Below are positions 10,137-19,636 of a stretch of DNA of 64,000 nt, piece after piece. A program made the position numbers and the translations under genes. This DNA comes from Roseiarcus sp963824475 (lineage in GTDB: Bacteria; Pseudomonadota; Alphaproteobacteria; Rhizobiales; Beijerinckiaceae). Below the pieces are notes generated by a model. That model had not been told where the DNA came from. It searched no databases and worked only from the letters and a program-made list of their open reading frames with translations. The stretch is taken from contig CAWGPR010000011.1 of the NCBI GenBank assembly GCA_963824475.1, positions 1-64,000 of the forward strand, given 5' to 3'. The stretch's first letter is position 1. Each line of letters begins with the position of its first letter.

Positions 10137-11246
10137 ATGAGAACGGCTGCGATCATGTTGGGCGGCGTGTACGCGTTCCTGTCCTCGCTCGTCGCTATCG
10201 GATCAGGCCCGTCTGCGCACGCTGCGGATCTGCCGTCCTACTTCAACGAGATCGTCGGAATCGAAACGGCTAGCCCGGCCGAGATCGGGACCAGAAATCT
10301 CTTGCAGCTCAACACGACGATGTTCGAGTTTTACGGCGATGCGGGGCGGGTGTTCAAGAAGAATATCCTCGCCCAGCACCCGCTTATCCTCGGATTGTTC
10401 TCGGGAGCGGGCGGACAATTCATCCTCTATCGACCGGGCATGGCCCCCACCGAGGCTCCGCCGGTTCCGATCGTTTATCAGTTGCTCAAGTCCGTCGGCC
10501 ACAGCACGATGGCGTTGGCCGAAGTGGTCGTTCCTTATCTGAACAGTCCCGATGACTTGACTTGGCGTAGCTCGCTGGCGGCGTATCGCGACCGGATGCA
10601 ATCGGCGCTCGACGGCCTTGACGCGACCGCCATGCGGGACGACTGGCGTCCGAACAACCGCGCCATTCTTCAGAACAACATCGCCTTCATGGACGAGTGT
10701 CTGAAAAGCAACGTGATCTCGGCGGACGCGTTACATGAATTTGCCAAGAGACAGTCGCCGCTGCTGAAGAAGGACATCGCCTGGGCGGCGCAGACCCAAG
10801 TCGCTCACTGGATGGACGTGATCGGGGGCTGGAAACAGATGCTCGGCGACGACTGGGACAAGACCTACGCGGCGAGCAATACGATCTACGTGGCCCGCCA
10901 GAACAACGTTCTGTTCAGTGTGCTCGCGCAGTTTTTCGGGCCCGAGGCAATCAACGACCGTCTGATCCTGATCGAGACGGTCTCATTCACGACGACCCCA
11001 GAAGATATGCTGGACTCGCTGACCCAAATCATCGCCGACCGGGCCGTCGGCGCCGCTTTCTTCGGCAACTACCATCTTATGGATTACGAACTGATGGGCG
11101 GCGACGCGCGTCAGGCAATCATCGACCAAGACGCCAAGCGCAACATTGCGATAGACTTGCCGCCGCAGGTGCCCTTTGGTTCGCACCAATGGCCGACGTT
11201 GATCACGCCTGGACCGGGCGCCAAGAGCTTGGCCGACCTTCCATGA
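10137..11246 (+). CDS. Exported protein of unknown function
   Basis: The 369-residue protein starts with a signal peptide (hydrophobic core IMLGGVYAFLSSLVAIG, probable cleavage after AHA near residue 30). The mature part is soluble, with acidic and aromatic-rich helices (WMDVIGGWKQMLGDDWDKTY, FGNYHLMDYELMGGDARQAI). I do not recognise a family. ATG 10137 is chosen because GAGG precedes it at proper spacing; an in-frame TTG at 10122 is the alternative. It overlaps the next gene by four bases, so it is the first gene of an operon with the deacetylase-like protein and the Mo-hydroxylase subunits. A decayed partial copy lies at 16319-16666. A substrate-binding or accessory role in the periplasm is inference only. 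Confidence 0.75.
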   Translation: MRTAAIMLGGVYAFLSSLVAIGSGPSAHAADLPSYFNEIVGIETASPAEIGTRNLLQLNTTMFEFYGDAGRVFKKNILAQHPLILGLFSGAGGQFILYRPGMAPTEAPPVPIVYQLLKSVGHSTMALAEVVVPYLNSPDDLTWRSSLAAYRDRMQSALDGLDATAMRDDWRPNNRAILQNNIAFMDECLKSNVISADALHEFAKRQSPLLKKDIAWAAQTQVAHWMDVIGGWKQMLGDDWDKTYAASNTIYVARQNNVLFSVLAQFFGPEAINDRLILIETVSFTTTPEDMLDSLTQIIADRAVGAAFFGNYHLMDYELMGGDARQAIIDQDAKRNIAIDLPPQVPFGSHQWPTLITPGPGAKSLADLP

Positions 11247-12229
11247 GCGTGAGCAGGACGGTCGAGGCCCCGACCCGGAAGGCCCGGGAGCAAGGCTTCG
11301 TCGCCGGCATGGCGCTGCTGCTCGCGGTTCAACTTCCCTCCGTGGCCTTGGCGCAGGACCCGGTCACCGGCTTTGCGCGTGAACCGGTCCACGTCGCTGC
11401 ATGGCCGGGCGGCAGAAAGGTCGCCGTCAGCTTCGCGCTATTTGTCGAGGAGTTCGGCTTGGGTCAGGGGCCGGTCTTTCGGCCGGACCTGGCGACCCGC
11501 AAGCCGGACCTCGTGAACGAGGCTTTCCGTCAATATGGGATCAACTGGGGCATCGGGCGCGTCGGCCGGCTGTTCAAGGAATTGGATGTTCCGCTGAGCG
11601 TCGTCTTGAACGCAGAATTTCCCGGCGACTACCCGTCAGTGTGGAAGGAGTTTCGGGCGGCGCAGCCGAACGCGCCAATAATCGCCCATGGTCTAAACAA
11701 CACCAGCCACATGCTGCCGCTCGGGCGAGGCGTCGCCGAGCAAAAAGCCTACATCCGCCGGACGCTGGACATGATCAACAGCGCGACCGGCGTCAGGCCC
11801 GCCGGTTGGTCGAGTCCGAGCGTCTATTCTGATGGCGACACGATGCAGGCGGCGGCGGCAGAGGGCATCGCCTACACCCTCGACCAGATGGATTCGGACA
11901 TTATTTCGCGCCTCAAGACGCCAGACGGGCGGGTGGTTCTGCTGCCTTATCCTGTCGTCACGGTCGATATGGGGCAGGAGCTCGCGCGGATGAAATCGCC
12001 CGCGGAGATCGAGGCCCTCTGGCTGGACTATGTGCTGGAACTGGCAAATGAGGCGCGCGCCGACCCTTCGCGAGAGGCCACGACCGTGGTCATCGGAATC
12101 CATCCCTTCGTGGTCGGCACGCCTGACGGAGCGGCCGCCCTTCGGCGTGCGCTTTTGCGCCTCAAGACGGACGACGCGGTCTGGCTGACCGACACCGATG
12201 CAATCCTAGAGGCGGCTGTTCCCAAGTGA
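11243..12229 (+). CDS. Exported NodB/PuuE-like polysaccharide deacetylase-fold protein
   Basis: The 328-residue protein has an N-terminal signal (AGMALLLAVQLPSVALAQ) and then the NodB-type barrel in the PuuE/HpPgdA style. The pattern includes VAVSFALFVEEFG (in the position of the usual metal-binding aspartates), IAHGLNNTSHMLPLGRGVAEQ, GWSSPSVYSDGDTMQAAAA and the C-terminal GIHPFVVGTPDGAAALRRAL. These proteins hydrolyse C-N bonds in amides such as allantoin or N-acetyl sugars. Given the neighbouring hydroxylase, it may open or deacylate an oxidised N-compound; this is inference. The start overlaps the upstream stop (ATGA). Confidence 0.75.
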   Translation: MSVSRTVEAPTRKAREQGFVAGMALLLAVQLPSVALAQDPVTGFAREPVHVAAWPGGRKVAVSFALFVEEFGLGQGPVFRPDLATRKPDLVNEAFRQYGINWGIGRVGRLFKELDVPLSVVLNAEFPGDYPSVWKEFRAAQPNAPIIAHGLNNTSHMLPLGRGVAEQKAYIRRTLDMINSATGVRPAGWSSPSVYSDGDTMQAAAAEGIAYTLDQMDSDIISRLKTPDGRVVLLPYPVVTVDMGQELARMKSPAEIEALWLDYVLELANEARADPSREATTVVIGIHPFVVGTPDGAAALRRALLRLKTDDAVWLTDTDAILEAAVPK

Positions 12230-12353
12230 CCACCTGGCTCGCTCACGTGGAAGTGGTCGCCGACGACCCGGGATCAACGGACGGTTGGCGGCGCCCACGC
12301 AGTGAAGCCAGCGCCGATATGCTCACAACGGCGATGACCAAATGGTGGGAAGC

Positions 12354-15146
12354 ATGAGGACCTCGCGACGCGAGTTCGTCAAGTTGGCAATGGCGAGCGG
12401 CATTGCGCTGAGCGCGTCGCGCCTGGCAATCGCTGAGGAGCCCGGATTTGCCGCGCGCGAGACGCTGCCGGGACGGCGAGGCTGGAACCCAGCCGCCACC
12501 GGCGTGGGCCGCGTCGACGGCGTCGCCAAGGTAACCGGGGCCAAGCTCTACGCATCCGATTTTCGCGCCGCGGATCTCCCCGGCTGGCCGTCGAAAACGT
12601 CGCACGCCATGTTGCTTCGGGTGGCGGATGCGACCCATATCTATGCCGGCCTCGACCTCTCCGCGCTTCCAGGAACGATGAAGCCATCGGTGGTGGTCAC
12701 CGCCGCCGACCTCGCTCGAACCGGCATGCGGGTCCCCGAATACTATGCCGGCGATCTGCTCTGCCCGGTCGGGAAGACGCCGCTCTATCTCGGCCAGCCG
12801 GTGGCGCTGTTGATCTTCGAGGACTTCGACGCCTTCGATCAGGCGCGTCTCGTGCTCCGCGATGCAACATTCGCGAAGTTCGGCGAGGAAACGGGCCCCG
12901 TCAAGATGCCCAACTACGGCGCCTTTCGCTTCACTCGCGTCGGCGGCCCGACTCCCGAGGCGCCCGACGTCTTCTCGCCGTTCAAGAACGGCTGGGTTAG
13001 TCCGGGGCGTTTCGAGGACACTGGGCAGCCGATATGGGCGCGACTCCCGATCCCGACTGGGCAAGCCTACGCCGAAGCCGCTGATCATGGCGGGCAGATC
13101 CGTGCTGAACTCGCGGCGGACAATCCGGCGCTTTTGGTGCTCGACCGCGAATTCGAGACGCAGTCGGTCGACCCAATGTTTCTCGAGCCGGAGAGCGGCC
13201 TTGCCTGGTTTGACGCCTCGCGTAAGAACCTCGAGCTCGTTGTCGGCTCGCAGTCGCCCTACGAGGTCGCGACTGCGGTCGCATATCTGCTCGGCAACGC
13301 CCAGGCGGCCGTCAAGCCGGCGCGCATCAACACCAATTCCGCCTATTGCGGCGGCGGATTCGGCGGACGCGACCACACGCCGTTCCCACTTTACGTCGCA
13401 TTGGCGGCGATGTTCTTCCCAAATCGTCCAGTCCGTCTCGCGAACACCCGCTACGAGCAGTTTCAATCCGGGATCAAGCGGCACGCCTTCAAGATGCGCA
13501 CGCAGATGGGGGTTGATCGGGCGACCGGCAAAATCGTCGGATTCGCTGCTGACCACGCGCTGGACGGCGGCGGCCTCGCGAATTTTTCGGTCAATGTGGC
13601 GACCGTCTCCTCCAACATGGCGGTCGGCATTTACTATGTCCCGAAAGTCGATGTGACGACATATGCGTTCCACTCGCGCGGCGTGACCGCAGGCTCGATG
13701 CGCTGTTACGGGACGGTGCAGACGACGACCGCGCTCGAAGTGGTGGTCGATGAGATTTGCGCGGCGCTGCCGCTCGACCCATTAGAGTTCCGACGCCGCA
13801 ACGCACTTGCGGCTGGGGGTCGGATCATTGGTGGAAACACTTACAGTGTCTCGATCCGCACCCCGGAAATCCTTGATAAGTTGGAGAAGCATCCGATTTG
13901 GAATCAGCGCGCCAAGGAGAAGGCGCGCGGACAGCAGGCGGGAATTCTCATCGGTACCGGCGTCGCCTGCGCCAGCAAGAACTATGGCACCGGAGGCGAC
14001 TGTGTGTTGGGATCCGTCGAGATCACTCCCGAGGGCCTTATTACGATCCGTTGCGACGCCACCGAAATTGGCAACGCTGTTGGGACAGCGGCGGCCAATC
14101 GGATCGCGGCGCATATAGGCGGCGTCGCTGATGAAATCGCCCTTGCCCAAGTCGACACATTCGGCCCGCTGGATCTCGTGACCTCCGGCGACTCCTACGC
14201 CATCGACCAGGAGACGCAGGACGCAGAGGCGCGCGATCCACGCTGGGTGCCGGGGATCAGTTCGGCGACCGCCGCCTCAACAGGCGCCTTTGCCGGGACA
14301 CACGCGGCGGCCGAGGCCGCGCAAGTCATTTTCCGCTTTGGCCTATGGCCGGCGGCGCTCGAATTGTGGGGCGTCGCGCCGAGTGATCCCAGAGCCGGGG
14401 AATGGGAGAAGGCGCGCTGGAAGGACCGGCAGCTCATCATGCGCGGACTTGCGCCGCTGACCTTAGGGGCGGTGGCGGCTAAGGCCCACGCACAGAATGG
14501 CGTGACCGGAGCGATGGCCCATGGCTTCAATCGCTGGGCATGGTCGCACGCGACCTTCACGGTGGATGGCCAGGCGTGGACAGCCGATATTGATGCTCTG
14601 GCCGTGCGGCGTGGCGCTGGCGCGTTTGTTCGCGTCGATCGTTCCAGCGTGAAGTTTCCGCCAACCGTCTTCAACCAGAGCGGTCCCACCTACGCCTCGT
14701 CGTGCGGCACGGTGGTTCGCGTCGAGATCGATCGCGCGACCGGCGCGCTGCGTATCGCGAAAGCATATAGCGTACTGGAATGCGGCCAGGCGTTGGTGCC
14801 GGGGGTCGTGCTGGGACAGGCGCAGGGCGGCTTCGCAATGGGCGTCGGTTATGCGTTGCTCGAGACGCTGCCGCTTTACGAGGACGGACCCGGCAACGGA
14901 AAATGGAACCTCGGCCAGTACCTCGTCGCACGCGGGTCGGACCTGCCGCTTGACGGGCTTGAGGTCGAGGTATTGCCGCCCGTTGACGCCGACGAGCGGC
15001 CGAAGGGCATGGCGGAAGTCGTGATGACGCCTATAGTCGCTGCGCTTCTCAACGCCATCTACGATGCGACCGGTCACCGCTTCCGATCCTTGCCGGTGAC
15101 CCAAGCCATGCTCAAGCAGGTCCTGCTCGGGGAAGCGCCCAAATGA
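12354..15146 (+). CDS. Tat-exported molybdenum hydroxylase, large subunit (IorB-like)
   Basis: This 930-residue protein is the molybdopterin-binding subunit of a xanthine-dehydrogenase-family hydroxylase, closest in style to isoquinoline 1-oxidoreductase IorB and periplasmic aldehyde oxidoreductases. It begins with a twin-arginine signal (TSRREFVKLAMASGIALSAS). Visible family segments are VGRVDGVAKVTGAKLYASDF, the YCGGGFGGRDH cofactor loop, RCYGTVQTTTALE and, at the C-terminus, KGMAEVVMTPIVAALLNAI, which holds the expected base Glu (residue 888); AE replaces the more usual GE. ATG 12354 has a GGTGGGA ribosome-binding site; ATG 12342 is the alternative. It overlaps the iron-sulphur subunit gene by four bases. 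Electrons would pass to the iron-sulphur and cytochrome subunits. The substrate is unknown. Confidence 0.9.
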   Translation: MRTSRREFVKLAMASGIALSASRLAIAEEPGFAARETLPGRRGWNPAATGVGRVDGVAKVTGAKLYASDFRAADLPGWPSKTSHAMLLRVADATHIYAGLDLSALPGTMKPSVVVTAADLARTGMRVPEYYAGDLLCPVGKTPLYLGQPVALLIFEDFDAFDQARLVLRDATFAKFGEETGPVKMPNYGAFRFTRVGGPTPEAPDVFSPFKNGWVSPGRFEDTGQPIWARLPIPTGQAYAEAADHGGQIRAELAADNPALLVLDREFETQSVDPMFLEPESGLAWFDASRKNLELVVGSQSPYEVATAVAYLLGNAQAAVKPARINTNSAYCGGGFGGRDHTPFPLYVALAAMFFPNRPVRLANTRYEQFQSGIKRHAFKMRTQMGVDRATGKIVGFAADHALDGGGLANFSVNVATVSSNMAVGIYYVPKVDVTTYAFHSRGVTAGSMRCYGTVQTTTALEVVVDEICAALPLDPLEFRRRNALAAGGRIIGGNTYSVSIRTPEILDKLEKHPIWNQRAKEKARGQQAGILIGTGVACASKNYGTGGDCVLGSVEITPEGLITIRCDATEIGNAVGTAAANRIAAHIGGVADEIALAQVDTFGPLDLVTSGDSYAIDQETQDAEARDPRWVPGISSATAASTGAFAGTHAAAEAAQVIFRFGLWPAALELWGVAPSDPRAGEWEKARWKDRQLIMRGLAPLTLGAVAAKAHAQNGVTGAMAHGFNRWAWSHATFTVDGQAWTADIDALAVRRGAGAFVRVDRSSVKFPPTVFNQSGPTYASSCGTVVRVEIDRATGALRIAKAYSVLECGQALVPGVVLGQAQGGFAMGVGYALLETLPLYEDGPGNGKWNLGQYLVARGSDLPLDGLEVEVLPPVDADERPKGMAEVVMTPIVAALLNAIYDATGHRFRSLPVTQAMLKQVLLGEAPK

Positions 15147-15664
15147 CGTCACTCACCGTCACCATCAACGGTCGCGCCTACGGCCCGCAGGACGTGCGCG
15201 ACGACCTGACAATGAACGATTTCCTGCGCGAATATTTGGGCATGACCGGCACCAAGTTCGGCTGCGGCGCCGCGCAATGCCTGAGTTGCGCGGTCATCAT
15301 CGATGATCCCGACCGATCGAGCCATACGAGCCCGACCTGCATCGTCCCGGCCGCAAGCTTCGACGGCAAATCGATTCGCACAGTCGAAGGCCATGCGAAG
15401 GACGGCGAGCTCACGCCCTTGCAGAAGGCTTTCATCGAGCATTTCGCCTTCCAGTGCGGCTATTGCACGGCCGGCTTTCTCAACGAGGGCCAAGTCCTTC
15501 TCGAGCGCCTGGCGAGGGCGCCGATCGCCCGCGCCGATCTCGAGAAGACCATCGCCGAGGCGCTGGACGGCCATCTCTGCCGCTGCACTGGCTACATCAA
15601 ATATCATCAGGCCGTGCGCGACGTGATCCTGGCGGATCCGGCGCTCTACCTTCGAAGCGCTTGA
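15143..15664 (+). CDS. [2Fe-2S] small subunit of the molybdenum hydroxylase (IorA-like)
   Basis: The 173-residue protein carries two iron-sulphur sites. The plant-type site is GCGAAQCLSC (C-x4-C-x2-C) plus a downstream cysteine (SPTCIV); the second is the alpha-helical site made by FQCGYCTAG and GHLCRCTGY. This is the standard layout of the small subunit of the xanthine-oxidase family, and it passes electrons from the Mo centre. It has no signal peptide, so it is expected to ride through Tat with the large subunit, as in other periplasmic members. It overlaps the large subunit gene (ATGA) and is followed two bases later by the cytochrome gene. Confidence 0.92.
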   Translation: MTSLTVTINGRAYGPQDVRDDLTMNDFLREYLGMTGTKFGCGAAQCLSCAVIIDDPDRSSHTSPTCIVPAASFDGKSIRTVEGHAKDGELTPLQKAFIEHFAFQCGYCTAGFLNEGQVLLERLARAPIARADLEKTIAEALDGHLCRCTGYIKYHQAVRDVILADPALYLRSA

Positions 15665-15666
15665 TT

Positions 15667-16284
15667 ATGCGGATTGACCTGCGGACCACGCTCTTCGTCG
15701 CAGCCGTGGCGCTGCCGGCGAACGTATTGACCGCCTACGCTGTTTCCGGCGTCGCTTCAGACAATCTCGCCAGCGTCGAGAGCTTTTCGTCGATCAGCGA
15801 TCCGGCTGCGCGGTCGGCCGCTTATTTTACTGAGCTCGGCAAGGTGCTGACCAGCCCCCGCTGTCTCAATTGCCATCCCGCCGGCGACCGCCCGCGCCAA
15901 GGCGACACGGCGCGACTTCATCAGCCTCCGGTCGAACGGGGCGCCGATGGCTTCGGCCTTCCGGCGATGCGGTGTCCGATTTGCCATCAGGCAGCAAACT
16001 TCGAGCCCGGGCGGGCGCCGGGCAACCCGATCTGGCATCTCGCGCCGCGCGAGATGGCTTGGGAAGGCAAGACGATCGGCGAGATCTGCGCCCAAATCAA
16101 GGATCCTGCGCGCAACGGCAACCGATCGCTGGAGAGCCTCGTGGAACATATCGGCGGGGACCACCTGGTCGGCTGGGCATGGGCGCCAGGGTCCGGCCGC
16201 AAACCGGCGCCAGGCACGCAGAAGGAAGCGGGCGCGCTCGTCGAGGCCTGGGTGACGAGTGGGTCGGTGTGCCCGGAGCCATGA
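15667..16284 (+). CDS. Di-haem cytochrome c subunit of the exported hydroxylase
   Basis: The 205-residue protein has an N-terminal signal/anchor and two haem-attachment motifs, CLNCH at residues 66-70 and CPICH at 103-107. Similar proteins are annotated beside isoquinoline-1-oxidoreductase-type hydroxylases and serve as their periplasmic electron acceptor. The gene begins two bases after the iron-sulphur subunit gene, so the three subunits form one operon and a Mo/Fe-S/haem electron path. No FAD subunit is present, which fits a periplasmic enzyme that feeds electrons to the respiratory chain. Confidence 0.85.
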   Translation: MRIDLRTTLFVAAVALPANVLTAYAVSGVASDNLASVESFSSISDPAARSAAYFTELGKVLTSPRCLNCHPAGDRPRQGDTARLHQPPVERGADGFGLPAMRCPICHQAANFEPGRAPGNPIWHLAPREMAWEGKTIGEICAQIKDPARNGNRSLESLVEHIGGDHLVGWAWAPGSGRKPAPGTQKEAGALVEAWVTSGSVCPEP

Positions 16285-16318
16285 GATTCAACGGGGGACC
16301 GTCATCCGCGCCTTTGGG

Positions 16319-16666
16319 ATGGTCATGAGCAGCGTCAGCGCGCTCCTGTCGCTTGTGCTTACGATAGCGTCGCAGGAATCCGCCGGCACCGAGACCCCGA
16401 GTCCAGCCAAGTGCATCCTCGCGCTCAACTTGACCACACTCGACCTTTGCGCGAACGCGGCACAGATTTTCAAGAAAAACACTGGCGCTGAACACCCGTT
16501 TTTCCCCCGCATGGCGCCGCTCGAAACGCCGAGAGTTCCGATCGTCTGTCAGCTAGCGAAGTCTGTCCGCCACAGCACGACGGCGCCGTCGGAAGGGGTC
16601 GCACCTTGCCTCAATAGCCCCAACGACCATCGGCGGCTGCTCCTCGACTCGTTCGCGACGACGTGA
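16319..16666 (+). pseudogene. Decayed partial duplicate of the unknown exported protein
   Basis: The translation is collinear with the N-terminal third of the protein encoded at 10137-11246. Shared blocks are FKKN...EHPF, MAP.E.P.VPIV.QL.KSV.HST.A and LNSP.D. The copy lacks about 15 residues between the first and second blocks, lacks everything after the third, and stops at 16666. The reading frame is open, but two thirds of the protein are missing. It lies directly after the cytochrome gene and just before the porin, so it looks like the end of an old tandem duplication of this operon's first gene. Confidence 0.7.
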
Positions 16667-16698
16667 GCCGGGTTGACAGATTTCGGTCCAAAGGCGCG

Positions 16699-18054
16699 AT
16701 GGAATCGTGGGCGAGAACAGTCGCCAGGCGCTCGCTGGCGGGTTCCGATCTTGTGAAATTCCCTGCCGCCGCAGCGTTGCTGGGCTCGCTCGCCGCCTTG
16801 GTCTATGAAACACCCGCAAAGGCTCAGGACGTAACGTAGGGAATAGCCGGCAATCCGGGCGCGGTGGACGTTGAGCCAGGGACGGGAGCCCTGGGACAGT
16901 TCCTCGGTTTTGGCCCCGACAGCGGCGTCGGGTTGGGCGGGGTGGTGGTCAGCAACGCAAACTCCCTCGCCGCCGGGGGCAAGGATCCAGGGACCGCGAG
17001 CTTCAACAATCTGGGGGTGATCGGCGGCGACGCCAGTCTCGACAAACTTGCGCAGATTCCAGGCGCAACGCTCGGCGTCTCTGTGCTCCAATTCGACGGC
17101 CAGCGAACAAATCAGCAGTTTGGCGCTGTGACCGGCTACAACAGTCTGCCGGGCGCGCCCCCGCTCGACCGCACGGAACTCTATGAACTCTGGTGGCGCC
17201 AGTCCTTGTTCGCGGACTCGGTCGTCGTGCGGTTCGGAAAGCTGGTTCCAACGAACGATTTCAACAACGTCGTGCGTCCAGTGCCGGTACAGGACCCTTC
17301 GCTCAAAATTCCTGCGGTTAGCGGGCTTCTCTATACGCCGATCTTCGTGAACCCAACAATTCTTGGCGTCCTTCCCGGCTATTACAACTCGGCCTACGGA
17401 GTGACCGGCACTCTCGCGCCGACCAAAAACTGGTATCTCTCACTTGGGTCTTATGATGGCAATCTGGCTGACGGCGTTCAGACGGGTTTGGAATTCGCCC
17501 CTGCCTTCAACAGCTATCGCTTCCAGATCGGCGAGTTCGGAACCGCCTGGCTCCTTGGCTCGCAGCGTCTTCCAGGCGCGTTCGCCATTGGGGCCTGGGA
17601 CCAGACTGGACTGCTAAAGGTAAGCACCGGAATCAGCCAGGACAATCGTCCGAGCACGATCACCCAGGACGGGAGCCAGGGTGTTTGCATGTTTGCCTCG
17701 CAGCGGCTGTGGTTGCGCTCGCCCGAGGGAGACGGGCTCTCCGGGTTCATTCAGCTGGGCGTCAACAACTCGCGGACCATGATCGCGAACCGTTACTTTG
17801 GGGCGGGTCTCACAGCGTTCGGGCTTGTTCCCGGGCGGCTAAGCGATTCGTTCGGCGCCGGTTTCGCTTGGTCGGGACTGAACACGCGTTTGGGGTTCCG
17901 GCGTGATGAGGCGTTGTTCCAGGCGTACGACCAGATCAAGATCAAGGATGCATTCTATCTCGAGCCTGCAGTGACTGTGGGGCCGGCTCTCGGCGAAAAG
18001 GGCGCTCACGAACCTGCCCTCGCATTTACCTTGCAGACGACGCTCCTCTTCTGA
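16699..18054 (+). pseudogene. OprB-family porin with in-frame amber codon
   Basis: The product would be a carbohydrate-selective outer-membrane porin of the OprB family. A signal peptide (PAAAALLGSLAAL, cleavage near AKA-Q) is encoded at 16699-16836, and a 405-codon mature barrel ending in the typical aromatic TLLF follows. Family features include ELWWRQSLFADSVVVRFGKL, GFIQLGVNNSRTMIANRY and the C-terminal strand. A TAG at 16837-16839 separates the two parts in the same frame, just after the predicted signal cleavage site. No better start with a signal peptide exists downstream (GTG 16864 gives no signal). An alternative GTG start at 16663 overlaps the stop of the decayed duplicate. Unless TAG is read through, the porin cannot reach the outer membrane. 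Confidence 0.8.
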
Positions 18055-18184
18055 ATCTCCATCTCGAACGCTTTTTTTTCGGGCCCTTAGGCCCGGGCCC
18101 ACAGCGTCAGACATGGCGCGCGCCGGTGTGATTTGGATCACAACTCCGTGGTGAGAGTGCGGGCACGCGCCGCTAGTCTAACCG

Positions 18185-19636
18185 TTACGATACGGTTCCA
18201 TTCGCCCGTTCGAGTTGTTGGCGACAGTATTCGCTCCATCCCCACCCTGGGGGTCGAATCTTCGTCCGGGCAAGCGCCTGCGCTGTCGAGTCGACTTGAT
18301 CGTCGTATCGGCCGGCGGGGAACATTGTCAGCTCATGAAGATAGTCGGCGAGCCAATGGGCGGTTTCGGGCAAGTGGACGAAGCCGTTCTCGATCGTTGC
18401 CGTTTGGGCGTGCAGGCGCATGATCTTGTCGCCGTCGGGCTTGTATCGCGTGACGCGCGAAAGGCCGGCGTCGATGAGGTCCTGGATCAGTTGGGTCCCT
18501 GATGCCTTGTCCTCGATCAGGATGGTCGTCGGACTGAAGAGATCGCCCTGTTCGCGCACGGCCCGTTTGAGGTTGGGAAAGTCGAGCTTCTTGCGCAGGA
18601 CGTTGAGCAGATAGAAGTGCGGCCCCTTGACGCCCCAAGTCGTGCAGACGGAATAGTCGGCAAGCTCGGAGGGCTTGTTTGCCGTGTCCCAGCTCTGGAC
18701 GATCTGATCGAAGCTCGCTGGGCGCTCCTCTGGGCGATAGCGCCGAAACCAGGCTTCCTTGACCATTCCGCCGCCGGCAGGCGCCGGCGTCTGCTGATAT
18801 TGTCCAGCGAAGTTATATTCACCGATGGTCGATCGGATGCGCTGCAGCGTTTCGAGCGCTTCGCGCTCCGGGTGAAGCGCTGCGCCGGTCACTCGAGAGA
18901 ACGCCCTGCGGCCAAAGGGCGTTTCGACGAAGTGCTGTTCGTCGACTTCGGCGATCGCGGGGAAGGAGACGAGCTCCCACCCCTCTTGCTTGAGAACATG
19001 GCCGACCAAATCGTCCTCGTGCAGCCGCTGCATGATGATGACGATCGCGCCCCGGACCTTGTCGTTGAGGCGCGAATAGAGCGTGCCGTCGAACCATTCG
19101 TTGGCTGCAATTCGGCGGCTCTCCGACATGGCGTCGCTGGGCTTCAAGGGATCGTCGATGATAATGAGGTCCGCGCCGCGGCCGGTGAGCACGCCCCCGA
19201 CCGAGGTCGCCAAGCGAAACCCACCCTGCGTGGTGACGAGCTCCTGCAGCGGCGCACGAGGCGAGGTGAGCCGCGTTGGGAACAAAGCTCGATACCAGGA
19301 CGCCATCATGATGGCGCGGCAGTCGCGGGCGAACTTGTCGGAGAGCTCCTGGCCGTAGGTGACGTTGACGATCGCCTCAGCCGGATCGTGGCCGAGCAGC
19401 CAGGCCGGCAGAGCGATCGAGGCGGCAAGCGACTTCAGGTGGCGAGGCGGGATATTGATGATGAGACGCCGCACCTGCCGATCGTGAACCGCCTGGAGCT
19501 TAGCCGCCATCAGCTCGATGTGCCAACTCGGCAAAAACGCCGCGCCGGGGTTCAGTTCGGCGAAGCAACGCAGCATGAAGGAATAGAAATCCACGCGCAG
19601 CGCCGCTTGATATTCGGCTTGCGAAACAAGGGTCAT
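18185..19636 (-). CDS. Phage terminase large subunit
   Basis: The 483-residue protein is a TerL packaging motor. It has a non-canonical Walker A (NIPPRHLKS, residues 61-69), a Walker B (LIIIDDP, 157-163) and a C-terminal RNase-H-like nuclease with QSWDTANK and ILIEDKASG, ending with YDDQVDSTAQAL, which gives the last nuclease aspartate. No portal, capsid or tail genes are present, so it is an orphan or part of a phage-derived cassette. It overlaps the DUF5681 gene by four bases. The terL/DUF5681/ParB-methylase arrangement recurs in alphaproteobacterial islands. Confidence 0.92.
   Translation of the reverse strand: MTLVSQAEYQAALRVDFYSFMLRCFAELNPGAAFLPSWHIELMAAKLQAVHDRQVRRLIINIPPRHLKSLAASIALPAWLLGHDPAEAIVNVTYGQELSDKFARDCRAIMMASWYRALFPTRLTSPRAPLQELVTTQGGFRLATSVGGVLTGRGADLIIIDDPLKPSDAMSESRRIAANEWFDGTLYSRLNDKVRGAIVIIMQRLHEDDLVGHVLKQEGWELVSFPAIAEVDEQHFVETPFGRRAFSRVTGAALHPEREALETLQRIRSTIGEYNFAGQYQQTPAPAGGGMVKEAWFRRYRPEERPASFDQIVQSWDTANKPSELADYSVCTTWGVKGPHFYLLNVLRKKLDFPNLKRAVREQGDLFSPTTILIEDKASGTQLIQDLIDAGLSRVTRYKPDGDKIMRLHAQTATIENGFVHLPETAHWLADYLHELTMFPAGRYDDQVDSTAQALARTKIRPPGWGWSEYCRQQLERANGTVS

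Noticed and set aside
12243..13673. Long - strand open frame (476 codons)
   Set aside because: Antisense to the Mo-hydroxylase large subunit, with no recognisable domain.
18078..18110. GC-rich hairpin CGGGCC-CTTA-GGCCCG next to a run of eight T
   Set aside because: The T run precedes the hairpin on the + strand and would be an A run after it on the - strand, so it is not a standard terminator in either direction.
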